Shown: piece after piece, positions 9,176 to 17,304 of the stretch | Position numbering within the stretch: position 1 is the stretch's first letter | Layout: each line of letters starts with the position of its first letter | The notes under the pieces: model-generated | Told to the model about the DNA's origin: nothing | Seen by the model: only the letters and a program-made list of their open reading frames with translations | Databases searched by the model: none | Translations under genes and position numbers: made by a program | Assembly: GCA_017438285.1 (NCBI GenBank) | Contig: JAFRVY010000082.1 | Coordinates: 1 to 46,362, forward strand | Direction: 5' to 3' | DNA length: 46,362 nt | Source of the DNA: Bacillota bacterium | GTDB taxonomy: Bacteria; Bacillota; Clostridia; Peptostreptococcales; Anaerovoracaceae

Positions 9176-9204
9176 AATAAAACCCTCCAATTTTTGTACA
9201 TAAA

Positions 9205-9235
9205 ACGGCAGGATAATTATAACATATCCTGCCGT
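9205..9235 (-). terminator. Hairpin after the regulator gene, containing the moxR -10 box
   Basis: Perfect 11-base arms (9205-9215 and 9225-9235, ACGGCAGGATA and complement) flank a nine-base loop, followed on the minus strand by TTTTA. It fits a terminator for the molybdenum unit that ends at 9269. The loop contains TATAAT, so the hairpin DNA could equally be an operator around the moxR promoter. Confidence 0.65.
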
Positions 9236-9245
9236 GTATTAACAA
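9216..9245 (-). promoter_or_regulatory. Predicted moxR promoter
   Basis: The -10 TATAAT (9216-9221) and -35 TTGTTA (9240-9245) are 18 bases apart on the minus strand. The -10 lies in the loop of the perfect inverted repeat described at 9205-9235. Confidence 0.55.
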
Positions 9246-9268
9246 TAAGTATACCGATATATAAGCGT

Positions 9269-9910
9269 TTACAGTATTGTGAATCTGTCTTTCTTAAAAT
9301 CTATGACGCCTTCCCTTTTCATTTGGTTCAGTTCATTGGAAAGGGCGCTCCTGTTCACGCACAGAAACTGTGCCAGCTGCTCTCTGTTCATGCGGACGGT
9401 CACCGTGTTCGATCCGGACTTGCGGCTGAGTATATCCAGATACACCAATATCCTGTCGCGAAGGCCCCGCTCTGCCAAAATCTCGATCTTATGAGCCATT
9501 CTAATGTTGCTGTCTGACAGTTTGTACGTCAGCGCAGAACGTATTTCTTCCGCATATGCAGACTTATCTATCGAGCTCAACGAAACAAAGACAATGACTG
9601 AGTCCTCATTGCAAATGTAATCGGCAGCAGATCGCTTAGTCTTTGACAGCGCAACTTCCAGAGCAAATATCGAGTCTTCCTCATACACGTCAAGTATATG
9701 TACCTCTCCCTCAAGGTATGTCTTCTCGCTGCAGACGCTGCCTTTTTCTATTATGCAGATCCTGTTGATTATATCTCCCTCATAGAAAACCGTCTCGCCC
9801 TTTGAGTAGTTCTTGCCTGAAATCTCCATCTGTTCAAAGGCGTCTATATACTGGGTTTTTTTGAGGTTTCCCAATAGTCCGCTGCTTATTATGCTTTCAA
9901 GATGTTTCAT
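9269..9910 (-). CDS. Crp/Fnr-family transcription regulator
   Basis: A 213-residue DNA-binding regulator. The first ~115 residues form the cupin-like sensor domain (EGDIINRI, IIEKGSVCSEK), then comes a long dimerisation helix (about 120-145). A winged helix at the C-terminus has the recognition helix near NRSALSNELNQMK. No cysteine cluster typical of oxygen-sensing FNR is seen, so the ligand is unknown. I place the start at the ATG at 9910, eight bases after GAGG; the longer frame would need an upstream TTG. It is the last gene of the molybdenum unit, 24 bases after moaC, and is the natural candidate to bind the paired palindromes in front of that unit at 16213-16228 and 16355-16370. Confidence 0.9.
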   Translation of the reverse strand: MKHLESIISSGLLGNLKKTQYIDAFEQMEISGKNYSKGETVFYEGDIINRICIIEKGSVCSEKTYLEGEVHILDVYEEDSIFALEVALSKTKRSAADYICNEDSVIVFVSLSSIDKSAYAEEIRSALTYKLSDSNIRMAHKIEILAERGLRDRILVYLDILSRKSGSNTVTVRMNREQLAQFLCVNRSALSNELNQMKREGVIDFKKDRFTIL

Positions 9911-9934
9911 CACGCTGACCTCTATCAAATATTC

Positions 9935-10405
9935 TTAATAAGTAAAGTGCCCGCTCTTACCGCCTATCTTTTCGACCAGGTGGATCTCTTTGATGACCAT
10001 TCGTTTATCGATGGACTTACACATATCATAAATCGTTAACAATGCCGTTGAAACGCCGGTCAGCGCTTCCATCTCAACCCCGGTCTTTCCGTCTGTAACT
10101 GCACGGCATATAGCCTTTATCTCACATGCCGCATCATCAACTTCAAAAGTCACCGCCGCATTGTTCAGAGACAACGGATGGCACATTGGAATCAGCTCCG
10201 AAGTCTTCTTCGTCCCCATGATTCCTGCAACCTGAGCCACTGTCAGCACATCACCTTTCTTAACTTCGTGTCCTTTTACCGCATCCATAACATCACGGCT
10301 GACAACGATGGTCCCCTCCGCTATCGCCACGCGATGGGTTATTTCTTTCTCGGAAACGTCAACCATTCTTGCATTCCCTTTTTCATCAAAATGTGTAAAG
10401 TCCAT
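9935..10405 (-). CDS. moaC: Cyclic pyranopterin monophosphate synthase MoaC
   Basis: Second enzyme of molybdenum cofactor synthesis; it converts the MoaA product to cyclic pyranopterin monophosphate in the cytoplasm. The family motifs MCHPLSLNN and GVEMEALTGVSTALLTIYDM are intact and the 156-residue length is standard. The ATG at 10405 has AGGAG seven bases before it and gives the canonical N-terminus MDFTHFDEKGNARMVDVS. An upstream in-frame ATG at 10435 has no comparable ribosome binding site. It lies between modC and the regulator gene in the molybdenum unit. Confidence 0.97.
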   Translation of the reverse strand: MDFTHFDEKGNARMVDVSEKEITHRVAIAEGTIVVSRDVMDAVKGHEVKKGDVLTVAQVAGIMGTKKTSELIPMCHPLSLNNAAVTFEVDDAACEIKAICRAVTDGKTGVEMEALTGVSTALLTIYDMCKSIDKRMVIKEIHLVEKIGGKSGHFTY

Positions 10406-10427
10406 TTTAATTCTCCTGTTTTTGTTA

Positions 10428-11513
10428 TTACTCATGCAAAAGCATAACTGCTTCTTCTCTTAACTTCAGATAGTCAGGCTGCGGTTTCGCGTCCAATTCC
10501 TTGCGCTCGTTGTCCTGTACGAACCAGCATATAAGATCTGCATCCTGACGTCCGCACTCTTCCGGCTTCAGATAGTACCTTCGTTCAAAAGGCAAGTCGT
10601 CCATTCCTGACAGTCTGAATGAAATGCAGTTTTCTTTTCGCTGCCCCCAGACCGGTTCGAAGAAATGCGCTCTGTATCCAATACAATTGACGCCTTCCGG
10701 CACCTGCCGTTTGAGCTGGAGAACTATTCCCCAGTCAGTCAGCCGCAGAGTATGATTATCGATGCGCTCAGCCTTTGAAAAATTCTTGCAGCCCGTCATG
10801 GAAGCAACTTTTCTCGTGCGCGGGTCCTCAAATATCTGTTGTGTTTCCCCGCGGGCAAGAAGTGATCCATTTTCCATGACGAGTAATTCTTCGCTGAACC
10901 TGTATATCTCATCTCTGCTGTGTGAGACCATGATTACCTGTCCGTGATAGTCTTCCAGCATGGCGATCATCTCGTGCTGCAGCCTCTCTTTTAAGTGTTG
11001 ATCCAACGCCGAGAAAGGCTCATCAAGCATGATGATATCAGGCTTGTATGCCATGATCCTCGCAAGCGCCACCCTCTGCTGCTGCCCTCCTGACAATTCT
11101 CCCGGCAGATGCTTTTCTAATCCTTGAAGATGAAATCTCTCTATCATCTCTTTGACTCTCGCATCTTTTTCTTCTCCGGAGATCTTAAGTCCGGCCGCTA
11201 TATTCTGAACGACATTCATGGTAGGAAACAGTGCGTAATTCTGGAACATGTATCCAACATTTCGCTTCTGCGGTTTGAGATTGACCCTGCCGTCACTGTC
11301 ATACAGTTTACGTCCAGATGAACCATCCTCATTCAGAGTGCTTATGGAAATACTTCCTTCATCTGGCTGCTCGATTCCTGCTATACACTTCAGTGTCATA
11401 CTCTTTCCGCATCCGGAAGGTCCCAGGATACCTATGCGTTTGGCATCAGATGAAAACCTTATGTCGAGGTTGAAATCCCCGAGTTTTTTTCGTATGTCTA
11501 CCGCTATTCCCAT
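10428..11513 (-). CDS. modC: Molybdate ABC transporter, ATP-binding protein
   Basis: ATPase of a molybdate importer. Walker A is GPSGCGKSMT, the signature is LSGGQQQRVALAR and Walker B is IIMLDEPFSALD, all within the first ~230 residues. The remaining ~130 residues form a C-terminal regulatory domain of the TOBE type or similar. I chose ATG 11513, nine bases after the modB stop at 11522; a GTG at 11528, overlapping modB, is the alternative. The pairing with modB and modA and the molybdenum cofactor genes makes molybdate (or tungstate) the likely substrate. Confidence 0.92.
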   Translation of the reverse strand: MGIAVDIRKKLGDFNLDIRFSSDAKRIGILGPSGCGKSMTLKCIAGIEQPDEGSISISTLNEDGSSGRKLYDSDGRVNLKPQKRNVGYMFQNYALFPTMNVVQNIAAGLKISGEEKDARVKEMIERFHLQGLEKHLPGELSGGQQQRVALARIMAYKPDIIMLDEPFSALDQHLKERLQHEMIAMLEDYHGQVIMVSHSRDEIYRFSEELLVMENGSLLARGETQQIFEDPRTRKVASMTGCKNFSKAERIDNHTLRLTDWGIVLQLKRQVPEGVNCIGYRAHFFEPVWGQRKENCISFRLSGMDDLPFERRYYLKPEECGRQDADLICWFVQDNERKELDAKPQPDYLKLREEAVMLLHE

Positions 11514-11521
11514 GTTCCGTG

Positions 11522-12217
11522 TTACCACCGTTTAACGTTCTTCATTCTGCGCCCTGTCACCAGATTCACGACAAATATGATCAGGAAAGTGATAAGCAGT
11601 ACGACGATCACCCAAAATCCTGCCGTCGCATAATCCCCATCCTGTATTACCATGGCTATTCTCTGAGAAATCGTTCCGGTCTTGCCAGGAATGTTTCCTG
11701 CCAGCATGGATGTCGCCCCGTATTCACCCATGGCTCTTGCAAATGTTAGAATCGTCCCCGATGCAATACCGGGCCCGGCGGTGGGCACAACGATCCGCCA
11801 GAAAATATTGCTTTCCTTCATTCCCAAAGTGCGCCCCGCATACACCAGATTGGCGTCAATCTGCTCAAAAGCTGCCCGGGCATTTCTGTACATCAAAGGG
11901 AATGCTATAACTGTTGCTGCAAGAATACATCCCAGCCATGTGTGAACGACCTGTATGTCAAACTGAGAATCGAGGAAAATGCCAACCGGTCTTCGTCTTG
12001 AAAAGATTAGAAGCAATATAAAACCTGCCACTGTCGGAGGCAGTACCATAGGAAGAGTCAGGATGCCGTCGACGACTGCCTTCCATCGGATATTCAATTT
12101 GACTACCTTTCTCGCCGCAAAGAGCCCTAGAAAAAAAGAGATAATCGTCGCCACGACTCCCGTCTTAAGCGATATGATCAATGGGCTCCAGTCGAGACTT
12201 TGCAAAAAAACCATCAT
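11522..12217 (-). CDS. modB: Molybdate ABC transporter, permease
   Basis: Inner-membrane channel subunit of about 231 residues with five or so membrane helices. The permease loop that docks on ModC is seen near EAAFEQID- and GRTLGMKESNIFWRIVVPTAGPGI (about 130-165), written here in part. ATG at 12217 is chosen because AGGA lies nine bases upstream; the preceding TTG would lack one. A hairpin terminator between modA and modB (12244-12274) probably reduces expression of modBC relative to the binding protein gene. Confidence 0.93.
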   Translation of the reverse strand: MMVFLQSLDWSPLIISLKTGVVATIISFFLGLFAARKVVKLNIRWKAVVDGILTLPMVLPPTVAGFILLLIFSRRRPVGIFLDSQFDIQVVHTWLGCILAATVIAFPLMYRNARAAFEQIDANLVYAGRTLGMKESNIFWRIVVPTAGPGIASGTILTFARAMGEYGATSMLAGNIPGKTGTISQRIAMVIQDGDYATAGFWVIVVLLITFLIIFVVNLVTGRRMKNVKRW

Positions 12218-12240
12218 GATAATCAATCCTGTGATCTATA

Positions 12241-12274
12241 AGCAAAAAGGGTAACAGCCAACCTGTTACCCTTT
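12241..12274 (-). terminator. Attenuating terminator between modA and modB
   Basis: Twelve-base arms (12246-12257 and 12263-12274, AAAGGGTAACAG and complement) with a five-base loop are followed on the minus strand by a short U-run. In an ABC operon this placement commonly leaves the binding protein mRNA more abundant than the rest. Confidence 0.75.
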
Positions 12275-12300
12275 CCGCAATACACTATGCCTTACAGCAA

Positions 12301-13143
12301 TTATTCTACGTTCGTATCGAACAGGTGCTTGTCGTACAGAGCCTTTGCATCATCATTCGTGAAGTACTCCAGAACTTCTGCAGCTGCTTCCGTTTCCGAA
12401 TCGTCAGCATCCTGATTTACTATCTGAGCGATCGGATAGATGATGTTGCCTGTAACATCATATGAAACTGTTTCAATTATTTTTACTGAATCTTCCTGAC
12501 CGTAAGTGTCCGAAAGATAAACGGTACCGACTTCACTTGATCCCTCGATGACATCGGTCAGGACTTTGCTGACGTTAGCGCCTTCGTTGATTTCAACGCC
12601 GCCGAGTGCATCCGATACTTCCTGAGTGGTGATCGTTGAAGGGTCTTCCACTTCCTCCAGGATTCCCAGATTGATCAGTGCCTGTCTTGTGTATTTGCCG
12701 ACAGGAACGCTTCCATCAGCGAGCGCAATGCTTTTTGCATCCTTAAGGTTTTCAAGCCCCGTGACAGCCGTGTCGCTGTCAGGCTGAGTAACGACAACGA
12801 GCTGATTGTTCAGAACGTTGCTGCGGGTTCCTTCTACGACGAGTCCATCTTCCTCAAGCTGGTCCATATTCTTCTGCGCTGCGCTGAAGAATATATCGCA
12901 TGGAGCACCTTCCTCGATCTGTTCCATCAAGGTTCCTGAGCTGTCGCAGTTGAGAATGATGTCAACGTCAGGGTTTGCCTCTTCAAAGCTTGCTTCAAGC
13001 TCTTCAAGGGATGACTGCATGCTTGCTGCAGCAAATACGAGAACCTCCGTTTTCTTGGCGCTGGTATCCTCTGAGCCTCCGCATCCTGCAAAGACAAATA
13101 CCATAGCAAGTGACATGATGATTGCTAATAATCTCTTCTTCAT
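12301..13143 (-). CDS. modA: Molybdate-binding lipoprotein
   Basis: Substrate-binding protein of the molybdate importer, 280 residues. It has a lipoprotein signal peptide with lipobox FAGC, so Cys21 would be lipidated and the protein held on the outer face of the membrane. The mature part has the ModA pattern: VFAAASMQSSLEELEASF at the start, SSGTLMEQI and CDIFFSAAQKNMDQL further on. ATG follows AAGGAAG by six bases. It lies 58 bases after the MOSC-Mog gene in the molybdenum unit, with no strong promoter visible between them. Confidence 0.94.
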   Translation of the reverse strand: MKKRLLAIIMSLAMVFVFAGCGGSEDTSAKKTEVLVFAAASMQSSLEELEASFEEANPDVDIILNCDSSGTLMEQIEEGAPCDIFFSAAQKNMDQLEEDGLVVEGTRSNVLNNQLVVVTQPDSDTAVTGLENLKDAKSIALADGSVPVGKYTRQALINLGILEEVEDPSTITTQEVSDALGGVEINEGANVSKVLTDVIEGSSEVGTVYLSDTYGQEDSVKIIETVSYDVTGNIIYPIAQIVNQDADDSETEAAAEVLEYFTNDDAKALYDKHLFDTNVE

Positions 13144-13201
13144 AAAAATCTTCCTTTCTGTTTTAGACTAAAGAATTTTTTATGACCTTTGTGACTAATC
13201 A

Positions 13202-14137
13202 TCATTTCCTGGCGCAGTCTGCCGTTCTTCCATTTAGGATCTCCAATCCGTGCTGCAGGGATGGCAAAACGTATTCAAGGCTTTCCTGGACCGCCTTTGG
13301 ACTGCCCGGTAAATTGATAATCAAGGTTTTGCCTCTGATTCCGGATGCTGCTCGCGAAAGCATCGCACGGGGCGTCTTTGTCATGGAATATGCCCGTATC
13401 GCTTCCGAGATGCCAGGCGTCATTCGATCACACACGCTCTCCGTTGCCTCCGGCGTAACGTCTCTCTCTGCGAAACCGGTGCCTCCGGTGGTTATGACCA
13501 GGTTCACCTGTCTCTGATCAGCGAGTCGAATCAGTTCTTTCTGTATCGTCTCGTAATCATCTGGAATCAAAAGCTGTTCTATTATATCGTATCCGGCCTG
13601 CATAAGCAGTTGTCCTGCCAACGGTCCGCTTTTATCTTCTCTTTGTCCTTTTGCGCCTTTATCCGACATCGTGATCCATGCAGCTGTAAATGGTCGGTCA
13701 GTCTGCGGAGGTATCTCAATCACCTCATCTCCCAGGCGGATCTCGCCTCCGGCGAGAACTTTGGCAAACACGCCTTCTCTCGGCATGATGCAGTCTCCCA
13801 CCAGGTGGTATATGGCGCAATGGGTATGGCACTCCTTGCCGATCTGCGTCATTTCCAGAAGCGCATCGCCTATCTTGAATCTGGTTCCCACAGGGAGATT
13901 CCTGAAATCAAATCCCTCAATTATCAGATTCTCTCCAAAGGCTCCAAACTCAACATCAGCTCCTCTGGCCCGAAAGTTTTCTATCTTCTCAAGGCCAAGA
14001 AGGCTGACCTGCCTGTGCCAATTGCCTGCATGAGCATCTCCCTCGATTCCGTGATCTGCCTTCAAAACTGCAGACTCTACCGGTTTCTTCTGAGTTCCTT
14101 TCTTTTCACTTATACATATTGCTATCAGTTTTCCCAT
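13202..14137 (-). CDS. MOSC domain fused to molybdopterin adenylyltransferase (Mog)
   Basis: Two-domain protein of 311 residues. Residues ~1-145 are a MOSC domain (GIEGDAHAGNWHRQVSLL, GAFGENLIIEG), a fold used to handle the sulfurated cofactor. Residues ~150-311 are a MogA/MoaB domain with the nucleotide and molybdopterin motifs ITMSDKGAKG, TTGGTGFAERD and NLPGSPKAV, expected to adenylylate molybdopterin before metal insertion. In the MOSC part a conserved cysteine occurs in ECHTHCAIYH. ATG follows an AGGA-type site. The fusion is known in Clostridia and puts two cofactor steps on one chain. It sits between moaA and modA. Confidence 0.93.
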   Translation of the reverse strand: MGKLIAICISEKKGTQKKPVESAVLKADHGIEGDAHAGNWHRQVSLLGLEKIENFRARGADVEFGAFGENLIIEGFDFRNLPVGTRFKIGDALLEMTQIGKECHTHCAIYHLVGDCIMPREGVFAKVLAGGEIRLGDEVIEIPPQTDRPFTAAWITMSDKGAKGQREDKSGPLAGQLLMQAGYDIIEQLLIPDDYETIQKELIRLADQRQVNLVITTGGTGFAERDVTPEATESVCDRMTPGISEAIRAYSMTKTPRAMLSRAASGIRGKTLIINLPGSPKAVQESLEYVLPSLQHGLEILNGRTADCARK

Positions 14138-14154
14138 TATATTTTTTCCTGCTC

Positions 14155-15120
14155 CTATCCGCCGATTTCAACCATTGATCTGCGTTCAACACAATCTCTG
14201 TTTTCAAAAGCATGTCCTGCCGGTTTGCTGAGAACAGCATCTGACAAAACCCTTTGCAACGCCTCTATGCTGCCGCTTTCCAGTGCAGGTCTCAAGTCTA
14301 AACTATCCTCATAGCAGAGACATGGCTTGATCGTTCCCTGAGAAGTCAGCCTGATCCTGTTGCAGCTTCCGCAGAAGCTGTTATTCATCGCACTTATGAG
14401 CCCTATTGAGCCCTTCCTTCCGGGTATGCTGTAATAGCGCGCGGGTCCGTTTCCGCGAGGAGCACTGTCCAAAGTAAGCCGAGGATAATCGTCCTTAAGC
14501 CTTTGCAGGAGAATCTCGTTTGAGAGTCCATTGTCCGGCCTGCCATAGCCTATAGGCATGATTTCAATAAATCTCACGTCTATTCCGAGGTCAAAGGCCA
14601 TTTTCGCAAAGTCAGTGACCTCGTCTTCATTGAACCCCTTCTGAATCAGACAGTTGATTTTTGTCTTGATTCCTTTGCTGACTGCGGCCTCTATTCCGAT
14701 GAGTGTTTTTCGAAGATCGCCGCCTCCGGTAATCACTTTATACCTGTCATCTTTAAGTGAGTCGAGGCTAATATTGATTCCATCGATTCCTGCGTCAGCC
14801 AACCCATCCAGCAGTTCTTCAAGCTGTTGTCCGTTCGTCGTCATAGTCACCTGCTGCACACCGGACATTTCTCTGAGTTCTTTGCAAAAGCTTACACATC
14901 CTCTGCGCACGAGCGGTTCTCCGCCTGTGATCTTGAACTTGTTTATGCCGAGAGATACTGCAGCCTCGCAGATCCTGATTATTTCTTCATATGTCAGGAT
15001 TCTGCTCATAGGTACCTTTTGGATTCCCTCTTCCGGCATGCAGTACTTGCAGCGCAGATTGCAGCGGTCGGTAATCGATATTCGCATGTAATCAATTTCT
15101 CTGTTGAATTGATCTCTCAT
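14155..15120 (-). CDS. moaA: GTP 3',8-cyclase MoaA
   Basis: Radical SAM enzyme that starts molybdenum cofactor synthesis from GTP. The N-terminal cluster motif is CNLRCKYC (residues 20-27), the SAM-binding GGEP follows near residue 67, and the C-terminal second cluster is in CGSCNRIRLTS plus a cysteine near GTIKPCLC. The last two residues are the Gly-Gly pair that MoaA needs for activity. At 321 residues it is of usual length. The ATG at 15120 is 15 bases after the preceding stop; the ribosome binding site (GCAGGA) is close to the start codon. Confidence 0.97.
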   Translation of the reverse strand: MRDQFNREIDYMRISITDRCNLRCKYCMPEEGIQKVPMSRILTYEEIIRICEAAVSLGINKFKITGGEPLVRRGCVSFCKELREMSGVQQVTMTTNGQQLEELLDGLADAGIDGINISLDSLKDDRYKVITGGGDLRKTLIGIEAAVSKGIKTKINCLIQKGFNEDEVTDFAKMAFDLGIDVRFIEIMPIGYGRPDNGLSNEILLQRLKDDYPRLTLDSAPRGNGPARYYSIPGRKGSIGLISAMNNSFCGSCNRIRLTSQGTIKPCLCYEDSLDLRPALESGSIEALQRVLSDAVLSKPAGHAFENRDCVERRSMVEIGG

Positions 15121-15135
15121 ATCCTGCTGCCCATA

Positions 15136-16158
15136 TCACTTTCCAAATCCGCAGTTCGGGAATGTACATATCTCACAGTCAAGGCAAAGTCCGCCCTGAC
15201 CGAGTTTATCAAAATCTTCTTTGTTCAGTATCTCTCCTATCATGATTCTAGGGAGTACAAGATCGAATATGGTTCTTCTTGCATACATCACGCAGCCCGG
15301 AAGTCCCATGACCGGGATCATGTCTTTGCCGTAATAAGCCAGCAGAAACATTGCACCCGGAAGTACCGGAGCGCCATATGTTACTACATCCCCGCACACA
15401 TTTCGGATAGCGAGAGGCGTCTTATCATCAGGATCCACACTCATGCCGCCCGTACAGAGGATCATGTCAGCTCCTGCATCGATGAGTTTCCTTATCGCCG
15501 CTTCGATATTTGCATTGTTATCGTCGCTGTATTCATGACCTGCTATTTCCGCACCGAAATCCATGACTTTATCGACCACCACCGGGGTAAAGGTGTCCTT
15601 GATGCGTCCGTGAAAGACTTCATTACCCGTGGTTACAATACCCACCCTTTTGTGCTGAAACGGCACTACGTTAAGAATGGGACCGTCCCCGGCTTTCGCC
15701 CTGACGGCGTCCATCTCCTCCTTTTCTATCACGAGGGGAATAATTCTGGTTCCCGCAAGTTTGTCGCCCTTATGGACAGTAAAGTTGCCGTGGCGCGTCG
15801 CGATCATCATCTGACCGAAAGAGTTGACCATTTGAAGCTTCTCTTCATCGATCTTTAACACCCCGTCACACTCCGCTTTTAGCTCGATCTTGCCTTCTTT
15901 GGCCTCACTGCGGCTGATATTATTTCCCCTGCTTATCTCACAAAGAACTTCCGCCGCATCGTTTTCGTGCATCATGGTTTCGTCATTTTCCCAAACGAAA
16001 ATGTGATCCTTACCTACGCTGAGAAGAACCGGAATATCCTCCTCTTTTATAATATGACCTTTTCTGAAAACCGGGCCCTTGCTGACATCTTTGATGATCT
16101 GTGTAATGTCGTGACAGAGCACCTGTCCCACGGCATCTACTGTTTTGATTTCTTTCAT
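15136..16158 (-). CDS. Molybdopterin-binding protein (MoeA/MoCF-like)
   Basis: A 340-residue protein of the molybdopterin-binding MoCF group related to MoeA and CinA. The core near residues 175-300 has GIVTTGNEVFHGRI, CTGGMSVDPDD and GLPGCVMY. The C-terminus ends with four cysteines spaced C-x2-C-x2-C-x4-C (CLDCEICTFPNC), a pattern suited to metal or iron-sulfur binding. It likely acts in metal insertion into molybdopterin, or in delivery of the cofactor to a molybdoenzyme. The ATG at 16158 is five bases after GGAGG; the in-frame GTG at 16170 overlaps that site and is not used. It is the first gene of the molybdenum unit, behind two tandem promoters. Confidence 0.88.
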   Translation of the reverse strand: MKEIKTVDAVGQVLCHDITQIIKDVSKGPVFRKGHIIKEEDIPVLLSVGKDHIFVWENDETMMHENDAAEVLCEISRGNNISRSEAKEGKIELKAECDGVLKIDEEKLQMVNSFGQMMIATRHGNFTVHKGDKLAGTRIIPLVIEKEEMDAVRAKAGDGPILNVVPFQHKRVGIVTTGNEVFHGRIKDTFTPVVVDKVMDFGAEIAGHEYSDDNNANIEAAIRKLIDAGADMILCTGGMSVDPDDKTPLAIRNVCGDVVTYGAPVLPGAMFLLAYYGKDMIPVMGLPGCVMYARRTIFDLVLPRIMIGEILNKEDFDKLGQGGLCLDCEICTFPNCGFGK

Positions 16159-16185
16159 ATCTACCTCCACTGTAATTGCAGTGTT

Positions 16186-16228
16186 ATTATACTATATTGT
16201 ACTCCGCAAAAATGTTGTTTCAACAATA
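16186..16228 (-). promoter_or_regulatory. Proximal promoter P1 of the molybdenum unit with palindrome
   Basis: On the minus strand TATAAT lies at 16186-16191. The palindrome core TTGTTTCAACAA (plus-strand reading) is at 16215-16226, centred 34.5 bases from the far end of the -10, i.e. near -41.5 of the predicted start. No good -35 hexamer fits this -10, as expected for a promoter that needs an activator. A second reading, TTGAAA (16218-16223) with TACAAT (16196-16201), would place the palindrome on the -35 instead. Confidence 0.6.
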
Positions 16229-16327
16229 TTTTTGACAAATGAAAAAAGAGCAGATCCTGCACTTCCGCTCCTTTCACATGTCACAAATAAGTCAATATCA
16301 AACGGTTGTTTTACTACCGATGCCTAG

Positions 16328-16370
16328 ATTATACTCGTTGTTAAATATCTTTTGTGTTGTTTTAACAACA
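16328..16370 (-). promoter_or_regulatory. Distal promoter P2 of the molybdenum unit with palindrome
   Basis: TATAAT on the minus strand (16328-16333) and the palindrome TGTTGTTTTAACAACA (16355-16370) repeat the geometry of P1 exactly: centre to -10 end is again 34.5 bases. The -35 position (CACAAA) is poor. Between P2 and P1 (about 16240-16325) lies a leader with a weak hairpin (16250-16260) followed by six U, which might end some P2 transcripts or those of the methyltransferase gene. Confidence 0.6.
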
Positions 16371-16382
16371 TTATTGTTTTTT

Positions 16383-17288
16383 TTACACAGTGCGCGGGAC
16401 GAACGCTTTGTCCCATCTGATAAACGCGATAGTCGACATATTGCTATGATCAAGCTGCCAGTAGTCCTTCAATTCCTGGCCATCTCTGTGTGAACTGATG
16501 AATCCTTCTCCATGCTTGAAAACCAGATGTTCAGCACAGTATTCCTTAAGCAGTTCTTCCTGCCTTTCTGTAAGTCCAAACGTAAAAGAATCCTTCAGTG
16601 ATTCAAGGCCCGCCTCAAAGCTTTCGTATCTCGCCAATCTAAACGGGCTTTTTATCGTGAACATTTCCGGACATACATCTCTCGACAGGAGTTCGCCCAT
16701 GATGATGCTGTGAGTCGCAAGGCCCGGACGTTCATATCCGATGGCTTTTGCCACATACCTGTCAAAACCCTGTGATGGCAGATCCCATGCACCCAGACAT
16801 ATTCGCCTTGAAGCGACGGATTCCAGCTTCTTCAGGCTGCTTGTCAAATCATCGAAAATGAGGGAACGGGAAGCTATCGCAAAATCGCATACAGGCAGTT
16901 CACGCGCATCCCAATCCTCATTCCAGTCCAACAATATTGGATGGATCATGTCCGCGACGCCTTCCTCTTCGGCATTCTCCATCAGAACCTGAAGCATGCG
17001 CGGAGAATAATCCGCCGCAAAGACCTCGTGACCTCTCTGCGCATATGGAATCGCAAGAACCCCTGAGGCGCATCCCATATCAAATATGGTCTCACCCTGT
17101 TCGATCCCCATGTAGTCATAAAATTGCTCGGTATATTCGTCTGCTTCGCCCTCTTTGGGTTTCTTCCAGTATGTATCTGCGAAACTGTCCCAGAACTGGC
17201 TTGTAGTATTTCTGGAATTGCGTGAAGAGTTGTTGACTTCTTTCCACAGCATGTTCCAGTCTATCCTTTCCATTGATCTGTCATCCAT
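16383..17288 (-). CDS. SAM-dependent methyltransferase, class I
   Basis: About 301 residues. The SAM-binding Rossmann core is clear from motif I FDMGCASGVLAIPY (about residue 75-90) and the acidic post-I position in EVFAADYSPRMLQVL. The N-terminal part (WKEVNNSSRNS, FWDSFADTYW) is typical of methyltransferases found next to molybdenum or corrinoid genes; the substrate cannot be told. I prefer the ATG at 17288, ten bases after AAAGG, over an upstream TTG at 17321; the ATG at 17273 is another option. It lies upstream of the molybdenum unit in the same direction and diverges from the NTPase gene, whose promoter lies in the 51-base gap. Confidence 0.85.
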   Translation of the reverse strand: MDDRSMERIDWNMLWKEVNNSSRNSRNTTSQFWDSFADTYWKKPKEGEADEYTEQFYDYMGIEQGETIFDMGCASGVLAIPYAQRGHEVFAADYSPRMLQVLMENAEEEGVADMIHPILLDWNEDWDARELPVCDFAIASRSLIFDDLTSSLKKLESVASRRICLGAWDLPSQGFDRYVAKAIGYERPGLATHSIIMGELLSRDVCPEMFTIKSPFRLARYESFEAGLESLKDSFTFGLTERQEELLKEYCAEHLVFKHGEGFISSHRDGQELKDYWQLDHSNMSTIAFIRWDKAFVPRTV

Positions 17289-17304
17289 GGGTTGCTTACC
17301 TTTC

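Noticed and set aside
16213..16228. Rex or classical FNR box upstream of the molybdenum unit
   Set aside because: The spacing TTGTT-N2-AACAA is shorter than Rex sites (N4 within an 18-bp palindrome) and FNR sites (TTGAT-N4-ATCAA).
16156..16264. Short GTG-started frame with AAAGGAG in front, in the leader of the molybdenum unit
   Set aside because: About 36 codons that overlap both P1 and the first gene; composition looks non-coding.
16171..16330. Molybdenum cofactor riboswitch in the leader
   Set aside because: I could not recognise the conserved Moco RNA helices, and the palindromes and short hairpin explain the region better. A covariance search would settle it.
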